Positions 1 through 6,893 of a DNA stretch of 24,282 bases are shown one piece after another. Both the position numbers and the translations under genes were made by a program. This stretch comes from Candidatus Omnitrophota bacterium (GTDB lineage: Bacteria; Omnitrophota; Gorgyraeia; 1-14-0-20-64-10; JACQQZ01). How positions within the stretch are numbered: the stretch's first letter is position 1; every line of letters starts with the position of its first letter. The notes below the pieces were generated by a model. The model was not told where the DNA came from. It was given only the letters and a program-made list of their open reading frames with translations, and did no database searches. The stretch covers positions 1 to 24,282 of the forward strand of contig JACQRF010000032.1 of the NCBI GenBank assembly GCA_016206635.1. Direction: 5' to 3'.

Positions 1-49
1 ATAGTATAGTGTATATTTATCGTGTATGAAACACAATAGGTGACAGACC

Positions 50-1582
50 ATGCTGATTTCTGAAACCCAGATACTTGAAGTGTTGCGCCGTCAAAACCAT
101 TGGTGGCAACGGGGCAAGGTGTCTGACGATCTGGCGCCACCGTTCAAGCGGCTGGCGTTCTATGAAGTGCAGACTTTCCTGCATCATCCGGAACTCAAGC
201 GGGCCGTCCTGCTCTCCGGCGCGCGAAGGGTCGGGAAAACGGTCTTGTTGCATCAGCTGGCGCAGGCGGCGATCGAGCGCGGCACGCCGCCGAAGAAAAT
301 TCTGTACGTCACGTTTGAAGATCTCACCCTGACGCAAGCCAGCTTGAACGAGATCCTCAATCTCTACGAAAAGAACGTGGAGACGATTGATGAGCAGACG
401 CTGATCCTGATGGACGAGATTCATTACACCACGGAGTGGAGCCGCGCCCTCATGACGGCCCTCCGAGACTATCCGCGGGCGCGGATGGCCGCCACCGGGT
501 CCGCGGCCGTCCTGTTGCGGGACACCAAACAGCACGAATCCGGCGTCGGCCGATGGACGTCCGTCCATGTCCCCACCCTGTCGTTCTACGAATATGTGCA
601 CCTGCGGGAGTTGAGGCCCCCGACGTTGCCCGCCACGCTCACGCTCGAATCTCTCGTCGGCCTGGATGCCAGAGGGCGAGAAGCGATCGTGTCCGCGTGC
701 CTCCCACTCCAGCGGGAATTCAACCGGTACCTGCTGCAGGGAGGATTTCCGGCGTTCGTGTCTGAGAAGGTGTCATTGGGCATGGCCCAGCGGCTTTTGC
801 GGGAGGATGTCCTCGACAAAGCCCTCAAGCGCGACATGGCGCACCTCTACGGGGCTCGGCGCCTGGGCCAGATAGACCAGATCTTCGTGTACCTCTGCTT
901 CAATTCCGGAGGGATCGTTGAGAAGAGCACGCTCGCCAAAGAGATGCAGCACGTCTCCGCCGGGACCGTCGAACACCACCTGCGGCGGCTGGAGGACGCC
1001 CATCTGATCTACCGACTTCCCTCCGCGAAACTGACCGGGAAGAAGTCCCTCAAACCCCGGCAGAAGATATACGTGGCGGACCCCTCCCTGCGCAATGCCG
1101 TGATCCTTCGAGGGGACGGGCTGTTCCAGCACGAGGCCGAGCTGGGGGCGCTGATCGAGGGTTGCGTGTACAAACACCTCTACGCGTTTTATTATCCCGA
1201 GCAGCCGCGCTTTGGGTACTGGCGAAGTCCGCGGGGCGATAAAGAGGTGGACGTGATCGCGGCGTTTCCGGACGGCCGGCAGTTGGCGGTGGAGGTGAAG
1301 TACCGGCAGAATCCGCACCTCGGGGTGAAAGAGGGGCTCATGGAATTGGTGCGCAGTGCGGTGGCCCCGGCGCAGGCGCTGTTGGTGACGAGGAATCCCC
1401 AGGATTTCGGGCCCGACGACACGGAGCGCGCCATCTTCCGGATTCCCGCCTTCGTGTTCACCTATCTGTTGGGACACATCGAGCTGCAGCGATGGTCGCC
1501 CCCTGCGTCGTATGGTCAGGACTCGCAGCCCTTGTCGCGGGATGCGGCGGAACGGACGCCGAAGACGGAAGAACCGTCGTGA
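50..1582 (+). CDS. AAA family ATPase with DUF4143-type C-terminus
   Basis: This 510-aa protein has a Walker A motif GARRVGKT at residues 57-64 and a Walker B motif LILMDEI at about 118-124. A winged-helix-like middle region follows. The C-terminal domain has the acidic/basic pattern of a PD-(D/E)XK-like fold (E399, D401, E415, K417 within EVDVI...VEVKY). This is the layout of the AAA_14/DUF4143 ATPases, a widespread group of prokaryotic proteins whose role is mostly unknown. Whether the C-terminal domain cuts DNA is an inference. The ATG at 50 is supported by AGGTGA at 38-43. The 49 bases upstream are AT-rich, unlike the rest of the window, and may hold a promoter, but no clear -35/-10 pair is visible. 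The stop overlaps the next start (GTGA), so the two genes are translationally coupled. Confidence 0.85.
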   Translation: MLISETQILEVLRRQNHWWQRGKVSDDLAPPFKRLAFYEVQTFLHHPELKRAVLLSGARRVGKTVLLHQLAQAAIERGTPPKKILYVTFEDLTLTQASLNEILNLYEKNVETIDEQTLILMDEIHYTTEWSRALMTALRDYPRARMAATGSAAVLLRDTKQHESGVGRWTSVHVPTLSFYEYVHLRELRPPTLPATLTLESLVGLDARGREAIVSACLPLQREFNRYLLQGGFPAFVSEKVSLGMAQRLLREDVLDKALKRDMAHLYGARRLGQIDQIFVYLCFNSGGIVEKSTLAKEMQHVSAGTVEHHLRRLEDAHLIYRLPSAKLTGKKSLKPRQKIYVADPSLRNAVILRGDGLFQHEAELGALIEGCVYKHLYAFYYPEQPRFGYWRSPRGDKEVDVIAAFPDGRQLAVEVKYRQNPHLGVKEGLMELVRSAVAPAQALLVTRNPQDFGPDDTERAIFRIPAFVFTYLLGHIELQRWSPPASYGQDSQPLSRDAAERTPKTEEPS

Positions 1583-1854
1583 ACATCTATCTCGTGAGCT
1601 ACGATCTGCTGATCCCTGGCAAAGACTACGCCACCCTCTATGAAGGGTTGAAGTCCGCCTCCAGTTGGTGGCATTACCTGGAATCGCTGTGGCTGGTGGC
1701 CAGCGAGGAGCCGTTGGAGACCTGGCAGACTCGCATCCGCTCCAGGATTGACGAGAACGACTCCTTCCTGATTCTGAAGCTCGCGCCGGGGATGCCACGC
1801 AACGGATGGCTCCCTCCCAAGGCGTGGGAGTGGATCCGGGAGCATCTGGACTGA
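1579..1854 (+). CDS. small Cas2-like (SinR-family) protein
   Basis: This 91-aa protein starts at a GTG that overlaps the TGA of the ATPase gene. The open frame runs further upstream to 1492, but that part lies inside the ATPase gene and has no family-like sequence. The N-terminal MNIYLVSYDLL with PGKDYATLYEGLKS, then WWHYLESLWLV and DENDSFLILKL, matches my memory of the small ferredoxin-fold proteins annotated as SinR family. These are related in fold to Cas2 and VapD. The aromatic WWHYL segment and the NDSFL strand are typical. No CRISPR repeats or cas1 lie nearby, so this is not a CRISPR adaptation gene. Nuclease activity is possible by analogy with Cas2/VapD but not shown. Its C-terminus (AWEWIREHLD) is encoded by the first copy of a 40-bp direct repeat. 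Confidence 0.7.
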   Translation: MNIYLVSYDLLIPGKDYATLYEGLKSASSWWHYLESLWLVASEEPLETWQTRIRSRIDENDSFLILKLAPGMPRNGWLPPKAWEWIREHLD

Positions 1855-1861
1855 GCCATGA
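1822..1861 (+). repeat. 40-bp imperfect direct repeat, copy 1
   Basis: This segment ends at the ATGA of the first 65-aa gene and encodes the last residues of the Cas2-like protein. It matches 2017-2055 at about 34 of 40 positions, with a one-base gap. Confidence 0.75.
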
Positions 1862-2055
1862 GACGACCGCGCACGCCACTTGAGCAGGAAGTTGACGAAG
1901 AGCTGATCGCCAAGGGCAGGGACGTCGTCAAGGATTTCGACGAGTCCAAGGCCTTCTTTGTGCCGGCTAAGAAACGACGTCGTCCGCGCCGTCCAGCGCC
2001 TCCAGGTCTGAAGCGAGCGTGGGAATGGATTCGGAGCATCTGGATGCAGCCATGA
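1858..2055 (+). CDS. hypothetical 65-aa basic protein
   Basis: The ATG at 1858 lies three bases after the previous stop. The protein starts with a charged helical stretch (TPLEQEVDEELIAKGRDVV) and continues with a strongly basic, proline-rich segment (AKKRRRPRRP). It ends in AWEWIRSIWMQP, which resembles the end of the upstream Cas2-like protein because the DNA underneath is a 40-bp near-copy shifted in frame by one missing base. I do not recognise a family. The position inside a tightly packed operon supports it as a real gene, but the basic tail and the repeat-derived end leave open that it is a by-product of a duplication. Its TGA overlaps the next ATG (ATGA at 2052). Confidence 0.5.
   Translation: MRRPRTPLEQEVDEELIAKGRDVVKDFDESKAFFVPAKKRRRPRRPAPPGLKRAWEWIRSIWMQP
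2017..2055 (+). repeat. 40-bp imperfect direct repeat, copy 2
   Basis: This is the second copy, ending at the ATGA that joins the first and second 65-aa genes. One G of the GGG found in copy 1 is missing, so the same DNA is read in another frame. Both copies therefore carry the 3' end of one gene plus the start codon of the next. Confidence 0.75.
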
Positions 2056-2249
2056 ACCTGACACCGACAGAACCAACGCCACTCGTTACGCCCCAATCCA
2101 CCCTCGAGAAATTTCTCCAGGCGGTCGAGCGCAAAACCACCAATCCAGCGCACCGCCGTTTATTAAAGGCGTGCCGGCAGGCAAATCCTGCGGATGCTCT
2201 CGAAACGGAGCTACGAAAGATAATCGCCGAGATCATCAATGAAGCTTAG
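2052..2249 (+). CDS. small helical protein, possible partner of the downstream ATPase
   Basis: This 65-aa protein starts at the ATG at 2052, which overlaps the stop of the previous gene. A longer in-frame start at 2019 would lie inside the repeat and is less likely. The sequence is a Pro/Thr-rich N-terminus followed by two or three predicted helices (LEKFLQAVERK, HRRLLKACRQ, LETELRKIIAEIINEA). Its last codons overlap the start of the SMC-like ATPase by 11 bases, a strong sign of obligate co-expression. Its position directly before a Rad50-like ATPase and an effector-like gene is that of the small middle component in ABC-three-component conflict systems. That assignment rests on position and helical character, not on a recognised motif. 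Confidence 0.6.
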   Translation: MNLTPTEPTPLVTPQSTLEKFLQAVERKTTNPAHRRLLKACRQANPADALETELRKIIAEIINEA

Positions 2250-4734
2250 ACAACTTACAATCGCCGGATTCCGAGGATTCAATGCCGAGCGGACTATCGA
2301 CTTCCATAAGAAACTCACAGTGATCTCCGCGCCCAATAGCCATGGCAAAACCAGTATTTCTGAAGCACTCGAGTTCCTAATCTATGGGGCCACCTCCAAA
2401 GTGGAAGCGGCGGTCGCCTCGAAAGAGGAGTACCGGGACTCGTACCGCAATCGCCATTTTCCCGCAGACAGACCAGCGTATATCGAAGCCACGTTTATTG
2501 TGGCGGAAGACGTTGAACAACAATGGCGGATCGAGCTCGATACCAGTGGGATAATACGTCGGTTCATCAATAATGCGTTTGTCACGACATGGCCGCATCA
2601 AGCAGAGCTACTCGCTGTTGCCAGACCGTTTGTTCTCCAGCACGCCCTGAAATACCTCCTGCTCGTTCCTCCGTCAGAGAGATTCCAAGGTTTTGCCCGA
2701 CTCCTGGGCCTTACCGAAGTGGACGGCACGTTCCAAGCCATCCTTAGCCTCTGCACCAAACCGACAGCAAGTCTTCCACCAGAGGGCCAACACGCCTTGA
2801 AAGAGTGGGCTTCTCTAGAAGCGAAACTTGCGTCGATACCTGAACTGAAGAAGATCGCGGCGAACCTCAAGCGGGAAGCTGAGAGATCGGCGGATGCCCA
2901 TACCCTTATCGAAGCTCGAGCCGATGCGCTTCTTGGAAGTGAAGGCACGGCTCAGCAACGAGTGCCGAAGCTCATCGCGGCGCGTGCCGAAGCGGCAGCC
3001 AAGATTTATTCCGGCGATGTCGCCCTCCACGCTTATTCTCAGACAGAGGAGAATCAGCTGAATCTTGCTCGTGATACGCTCTCGACGTCGTTGGACGCCT
3101 CATTCCTCAATGACTATGGGCAACTGTGTATTCAAGGCGCCATGGCGAAGTTGCAAAAAGAAGCGGACCTTTTGAGCCTCGGCGTTGAGCTACTCAAGGA
3201 GAGTCCGAACCCATGTCCGCTTTGTAGACAAACGCTGGATGACGAACGACGGCGAGACATTCACCAACGTCATGCTTCGTGTCTGACTGAAATTGACAAG
3301 GGCGTCGTGCGCGCGCAAAGCCGCTCTCATGTGACCCAAACTCTTTTGAATGTCAGGGAAGCACTCACAGAGCACGCGAGACTCTCAGAACGCCGCACGA
3401 GCAACCTGGTTGCATCGATGCAGTCCGAAAATTCGCAGAAGGTCTTCCAGCTTCTGGGTGGCGAGGGTACGGTAGTTGCCGAGATTGTTCGTGCCACCTC
3501 CGGAGCTGCCGCTGCGCTTCAGGACCGCTTGCGCACCGCCTCAGCCAACGTGGAGAGCGCAATTTCAACATGCGAGGTCGGGATACGCGAGAATTGCGAA
3601 AACATCGCCCACGCAGAGGCCCTCGGCAGAACCTTACAGTCATATCTCACCACCGTAACTGATTGTGCTCGACAAGCGGTGTCGCTTGAATCGAGTCTTT
3701 CGGGCCCGGCCAAGCTATTCCGCCAAGCCGTCGATTCGCTTGCTGGCACTGCAGAGATATCACTACTCATCGATTTGCTTGAGAAGCGCGAGACGATTGA
3801 ACGAGCTATGCGTGTTCGAGATTTGCTCGACGGGTTGAAGGACTTGAAAAAACATGCTGAGCAAACTTTGGCGGAGACAATGGAAACTACCATGAGCGCG
3901 GATTTAACGGCCGAGGTGATGAAATGGTACGATAAAATCCGGACCCAGGGAGATCCGGACGTCCATTTCTCAGGATTCGCTATGGACCGAACCAAGGGCG
4001 GCGATTTCAAGAGTCGCCGCCTATCTGTGAAAGCAAAGTCTTATGGGATAGAGCTTGCGAGCGCCATCTCTTCGCTCAGCGAGTCCAAGCTAAACGCGCT
4101 TGGTTTGTGTGTGAGCATCGCAAGCGCGATCCGATCTCCAGGTCCATGGAGTTTCCTGGTCATCGACGATCCGATCCAATCCTGGGATGATGAGCACGAA
4201 ACCAGATTCATCGATGTGATTCTAGCTCTCATCGGAACCAATAATAGACAGGTCGTGGTTTTGTCTCACAAGAACGCTTGGACGACACAGGTGCGCCATG
4301 GTTGCCGAACCCAAAACGGGATTTACATGGAGATGACTGGGTACACGAGGGACGGACCCAATATCGCAATCATGGACTGGTCACCGATCGACCAGCGGCT
4401 CCAAGAAGCCCTGGCGATTGCAAACAACCCAACAGCCTCGTCCGTGCAATTGCAGCAAGGCGAAGAGGAAATTCGCCTTGCTGCTTGTCAGCTAGCTTCG
4501 CAGGTGGCGAAAGAAAAGCTGGGGCGCGTTACGAGCGCTCACAAGATGAACAGTAAGAATGTCCGCACCGTCTTTGTTGAGGCCGGCGTTAACTCTGAGC
4601 TTGTAGATCGGATCGCCGCCGCGTTTGTTGTTGCCGATGATGCTCACCACGCACCCAAGAATTATGCACCGAACGCTCAGCGAATACGGTCGGCAGCGGG
4701 GGCCATTCAAGACGCCAGAAAGGTTCTTGAGTAG
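2239..4734 (+). CDS. Rad50/SMC-like AAA ATPase with zinc-hook motif
   Basis: This 831-aa protein starts with the RecF/SMC-type strand LRQLTIAGFRGF and a Walker A motif APNSHGKT at 31-38, where Ala replaces the usual first Gly. Long helical regions flank a zinc-hook-like CPLC at 326-329. Near the C-terminus are a signature-like helix LSESKLNALGL at about 611-622 and a Walker B/D-loop FLVIDDPIQSWDDEH with D643-D644. The D-D-P-I-Q-S pattern is typical of SMC-like ATPases in phage-defence operons, including the ABC-three-component class and Lamassu-like proteins. The roughly 160 residues after Walker B may be a partner-binding tail. It probably senses DNA or a phage process by dimerising, but that is inference. 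Base composition is clearly less GC-rich than in the flanking core genes, which fits horizontal transfer. The gene is intact. Confidence 0.85.
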   Translation: MKLRQLTIAGFRGFNAERTIDFHKKLTVISAPNSHGKTSISEALEFLIYGATSKVEAAVASKEEYRDSYRNRHFPADRPAYIEATFIVAEDVEQQWRIELDTSGIIRRFINNAFVTTWPHQAELLAVARPFVLQHALKYLLLVPPSERFQGFARLLGLTEVDGTFQAILSLCTKPTASLPPEGQHALKEWASLEAKLASIPELKKIAANLKREAERSADAHTLIEARADALLGSEGTAQQRVPKLIAARAEAAAKIYSGDVALHAYSQTEENQLNLARDTLSTSLDASFLNDYGQLCIQGAMAKLQKEADLLSLGVELLKESPNPCPLCRQTLDDERRRDIHQRHASCLTEIDKGVVRAQSRSHVTQTLLNVREALTEHARLSERRTSNLVASMQSENSQKVFQLLGGEGTVVAEIVRATSGAAAALQDRLRTASANVESAISTCEVGIRENCENIAHAEALGRTLQSYLTTVTDCARQAVSLESSLSGPAKLFRQAVDSLAGTAEISLLIDLLEKRETIERAMRVRDLLDGLKDLKKHAEQTLAETMETTMSADLTAEVMKWYDKIRTQGDPDVHFSGFAMDRTKGGDFKSRRLSVKAKSYGIELASAISSLSESKLNALGLCVSIASAIRSPGPWSFLVIDDPIQSWDDEHETRFIDVILALIGTNNRQVVVLSHKNAWTTQVRHGCRTQNGIYMEMTGYTRDGPNIAIMDWSPIDQRLQEALAIANNPTASSVQLQQGEEEIRLAACQLASQVAKEKLGRVTSAHKMNSKNVRTVFVEAGVNSELVDRIAAAFVVADDAHHAPKNYAPNAQRIRSAAGAIQDARKVLE

Positions 4735-4737
4735 GAC

Positions 4738-5424
4738 ATGGGCAAAGAGATATTTCTAGCTTCAGCCATGCGCTGTTGCGAAAACAGCCGTCGCCTTCTT
4801 GATGAAACGGAATTTCTTGGATTCGAGAAGCCCCAAGCAACTCGGTACTATCTTTCGGTGGTGGCACAAGAAGAAGCTGCAAAAGCGTTCCTGCTGTATT
4901 TGATCGCAATCGAGGCGTTGCCTTGGACACCCCTCCTCTTGCGGGCAACCCGTGACCATCGGTGCAAACAGCTCGTTGGCATTGTCCTCGATTATATCTC
5001 GCCTGATACTGACGAATTTCTGCGGCGGATTGATAAGCAGAGACTCGAAAAAAGACGGGCACCATTTCCCGACGGTGTGGCGGACGCTATGAATCTGTTG
5101 CGCCACGAGAAAATAAGAAGGTGGGAATCTAAATCATGGTGTTGGGTCGAGAATCCTGAGTATGACACAGGCGCGTTAGCGGTGGCCGACGGCCATCGAG
5201 ACAGAGACAAGCAGTGTGCCTTATACGTGGAGCTTGGTAGGAGCGGACAGGTTAGCGCAACCCCTGAGGGGGTGACGGAACGCCAGGCCAATGATGAATA
5301 CGAGCGCGGACGTCGCTTCGAAGAGTGCGTCTGCGGCCTTGTAGGAGCCGGCCCCGGTTTTGCGTGGGACCTCGAACGGGTTAAAGAACGTTTCAAGGCG
5401 TTGTTCTCGGAGGCCGTTTCGTGA
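4738..5424 (+). CDS. AbiV-like HEPN abortive-infection protein
   Basis: This 228-aa protein starts three bases after the ATPase stop. The N-terminal half looks like the HEPN domain of the AbiV family: an opening helix ALENA-like (AMRCCENSRRLLDETEFL), then RYYLSVVAQEEAAKAFLLYLIA, then LRATRDHRCKQLVG. R69 and H74 form the R-x4-H motif used by many HEPN ribonucleases, with the conserved pair of Glu before it (AQEEAAKA). The C-terminal part is charged and I do not recognise it. Known AbiV proteins act in abortive infection, and HEPN toxins usually cleave RNA. In this operon it would be the effector controlled by the SMC-like ATPase. Base composition is like that of the ATPase gene. It is the last gene of the accessory block. 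Confidence 0.75.
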   Translation: MGKEIFLASAMRCCENSRRLLDETEFLGFEKPQATRYYLSVVAQEEAAKAFLLYLIAIEALPWTPLLLRATRDHRCKQLVGIVLDYISPDTDEFLRRIDKQRLEKRRAPFPDGVADAMNLLRHEKIRRWESKSWCWVENPEYDTGALAVADGHRDRDKQCALYVELGRSGQVSATPEGVTERQANDEYERGRRFEECVCGLVGAGPGFAWDLERVKERFKALFSEAVS

Positions 5425-5443
5425 TTGGCAAGTCTACGTCTGA

Positions 5444-5718
5444 ATGAGAATCACCCGGTTCGCTGTCCAGGTGTCGGCTGTGATCCTGCTGGCCGTCCAG
5501 GTGGTGTGGGCGGAGGTGCCCAAGGCCGAGCTGTTGTGGGGGCCGGCGCGGGTGGCGGACGCGGAGGATCGGGCGTATGAGCCGGCGGCGATTGCGCTGA
5601 TTGACGGGGCGGCGTCGTCCGTGGTGCTGGCGATGTACCTGATCCAGACAGTCAGGATGACCGGCATATGGTGAACCGGCTCCTGCAGGATTTGATCGAG
5701 GCGGCGTTCCCGGCTTGA
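5444..5718 (+). pseudogene. remnant of a phospholipase D-like protein gene
   Basis: The first frame (5444-5674) encodes a signal peptide (MRITRFAVQVSAVILLAVQVVWA) and then IALIDGAASSVVLAMYLIQ, the usual start of a PLD-like nuclease/lipase domain. That frame then closes quickly. Moving to another frame at about 5647-5650 gives DSQDDRHMVNRLLQDLIEAA up to a TGA at 5716-5718, which continues the PLD pattern (a variable loop followed by a helix such as VxRLLDALIEA). So there is one frameshift, and the gene then stops well before any HKD catalytic motif. Nothing PLD-like follows. It is a decayed N-terminal fragment at the edge of the accessory block. The high GC matches the downstream core genes rather than the defence genes. 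Confidence 0.6.
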
Positions 5719-5792
5719 AACTCTGCCCGGAATTTGGTTCAATACCTCCGGGTGGCGACCGTCCCGCAAGCCGACAGACACAGGAGAACCCG

Positions 5793-6146
5793 ATGAGCCG
5801 AATGCACTTCCGATGGTGGGGCGTGGTGGGAATGATGGCCGTGGTGGCCGGGCCGGTGTTTGCCGAGGCGAAACCCCCGGCGGCGACGAAACCGGCCGCC
5901 GGCGCGGCGGCCGACAGCCAGGGCGAGGCGCTGGTCCCCAAGACCGTGGCCGTGGACACCAACAAAGACGGCCGGCCGGACCGCTGGGAGTATTACGAGG
6001 GCGGGACGACCGTCGCGCGGATCGAGGCGGACACCAATTTCGACGGGACCGTGGACGAATGGATCCGGTTCGAGCGCGGCAAGGTCGTGAAGGTTGAGGA
6101 CGACACCGACCACGACGGCAAGCCGGACCGCTGGGTTGACTATTAA
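5793..6146 (+). CDS. small exported protein with Ca-binding-type DxDG repeats
   Basis: The ATG at 5793 is preceded by AGGAG at 5782-5786. The frame is open from 5715, but the upstream part lacks a ribosome site and would bury the signal peptide. The 117-aa product has a signal peptide (to about VVAGPVFA) and an Ala/Pro-rich linker. It then has three repeats of about 22-26 residues built on DTNKDGRPDRWEYY, DTNFDGTVDEWIRF and DTDHDGKPDRWVDY. These D-x-[DN]-x-D-G loops look like the calcium-binding loops of thrombospondin type 3, dockerin or EF-hand proteins. It is probably periplasmic and binds Ca2+. It ends 12 bases before the ABC ATPase gene and may share its transcript. I do not recognise a named family. 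Confidence 0.75.
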   Translation: MSRMHFRWWGVVGMMAVVAGPVFAEAKPPAATKPAAGAAADSQGEALVPKTVAVDTNKDGRPDRWEYYEGGTTVARIEADTNFDGTVDEWIRFERGKVVKVEDDTDHDGKPDRWVDY

Positions 6147-6158
6147 CGGCCACGGGCC

Positions 6159-6893
6159 ATGACCCCCGCCGTCCCGATGGTTGACGTCGAGCGGCTCTCC
6201 ATGCGCTACGGGACTACCGTGGCGCTCACCGACGTGTCGTTCCAGGTCCGGCGCGGGGAGATCGTCGGCTTCCTCGGCCCCAACGGGGCGGGGAAATCCA
6301 CCGTGATGAAGATCGTGACCACGGTGATCGCCCCGACGGACGGCGCCGCGCGCGTCGGCGGCCACGACGTGCAGGCCGACCCACTGGCCGCCCGCCGGCT
6401 GATCGGCTATCTGCCCGAGCAGGTCCCGCTGTACACCGAGATGCAGGTGGACGAGTATGTGGCGTTCGCCGGCCGGGTGCGCGGCATGACCGGCGCGGCG
6501 CTCGAGACCCGGCTGGCGTGGGTCGCCCAGCGCTGCGCGTTGCGGCCGGTGTGGAAACGGCCGATCGGCGAGCTGTCGCGCGGCTACCGCCAGCGCGTCG
6601 GGCTGGCCCAGGCGCTGCTCCACGACCCCGAGGTGCTCATCTTGGATGAGCCGACGACGGGACTGGACCCGCTCCAGATCATCGAGATCCGCGAGCTCCT
6701 CACGTCGCTGGCGCCGACCAAGGCGATTCTCTTTTCCACCCATATCCTTCAGGAGGCGGAGGCGATCGCCCACCGGATCGTGATCATTCATGCCGGGCGG
6801 ATCGTCGCCGAGGGGCCGCTCGCGGCCCTCACGCAGGGATTCCCATCGCTGGAGGCGGCGTTTATTCACCGGTTGAAGGGGCCGCCGGCATGA
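6159..6893 (+). CDS. ABC transporter ATP-binding protein, GldA-like
   Basis: This 244-aa ABC ATPase has Walker A GPNGAGKST at 40-48, signature LSRGY at 139-143, Walker B VLILDEP at about 159-165, and a switch His in FSTHILQEAEAI. The Q-loop region reads YLPEQVPLY, as is common in the GldA/ABC-2 export group. The next gene is its permease, starting at an overlapping ATGA. Together with that gene and the DUF4340 gene it forms a gldA-gldFG-DUF4340 cluster. In Bacteroidota such proteins take part in gliding. In other phyla the substrate is unknown. Either ATG at 6159 or 6177 could be used, and neither has a clear ribosome site. Confidence 0.9.
   Translation: MTPAVPMVDVERLSMRYGTTVALTDVSFQVRRGEIVGFLGPNGAGKSTVMKIVTTVIAPTDGAARVGGHDVQADPLAARRLIGYLPEQVPLYTEMQVDEYVAFAGRVRGMTGAALETRLAWVAQRCALRPVWKRPIGELSRGYRQRVGLAQALLHDPEVLILDEPTTGLDPLQIIEIRELLTSLAPTKAILFSTHILQEAEAIAHRIVIIHAGRIVAEGPLAALTQGFPSLEAAFIHRLKGPPA

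Noticed and set aside
1..49. Promoter and operator in the AT-rich start of the window
   Set aside because: TATAGT and TATATT strings and a GTGT/ACAC pair are present, but no -35 at a proper distance can be shown and the upstream context is cut off.
1579..1854. Cas2-like protein as part of a CRISPR-Cas locus
   Set aside because: There is no cas1, no effector and no repeat-spacer array within the window. The sequence is closer to the stand-alone SinR-type proteins.
5739..6869. Long open frames on the - strand opposite the transporter genes, and similar ones elsewhere
   Set aside because: They are His/Arg/Gly-rich mirror frames typical of high-GC coding DNA, with no motifs, signal peptides or ribosome sites.
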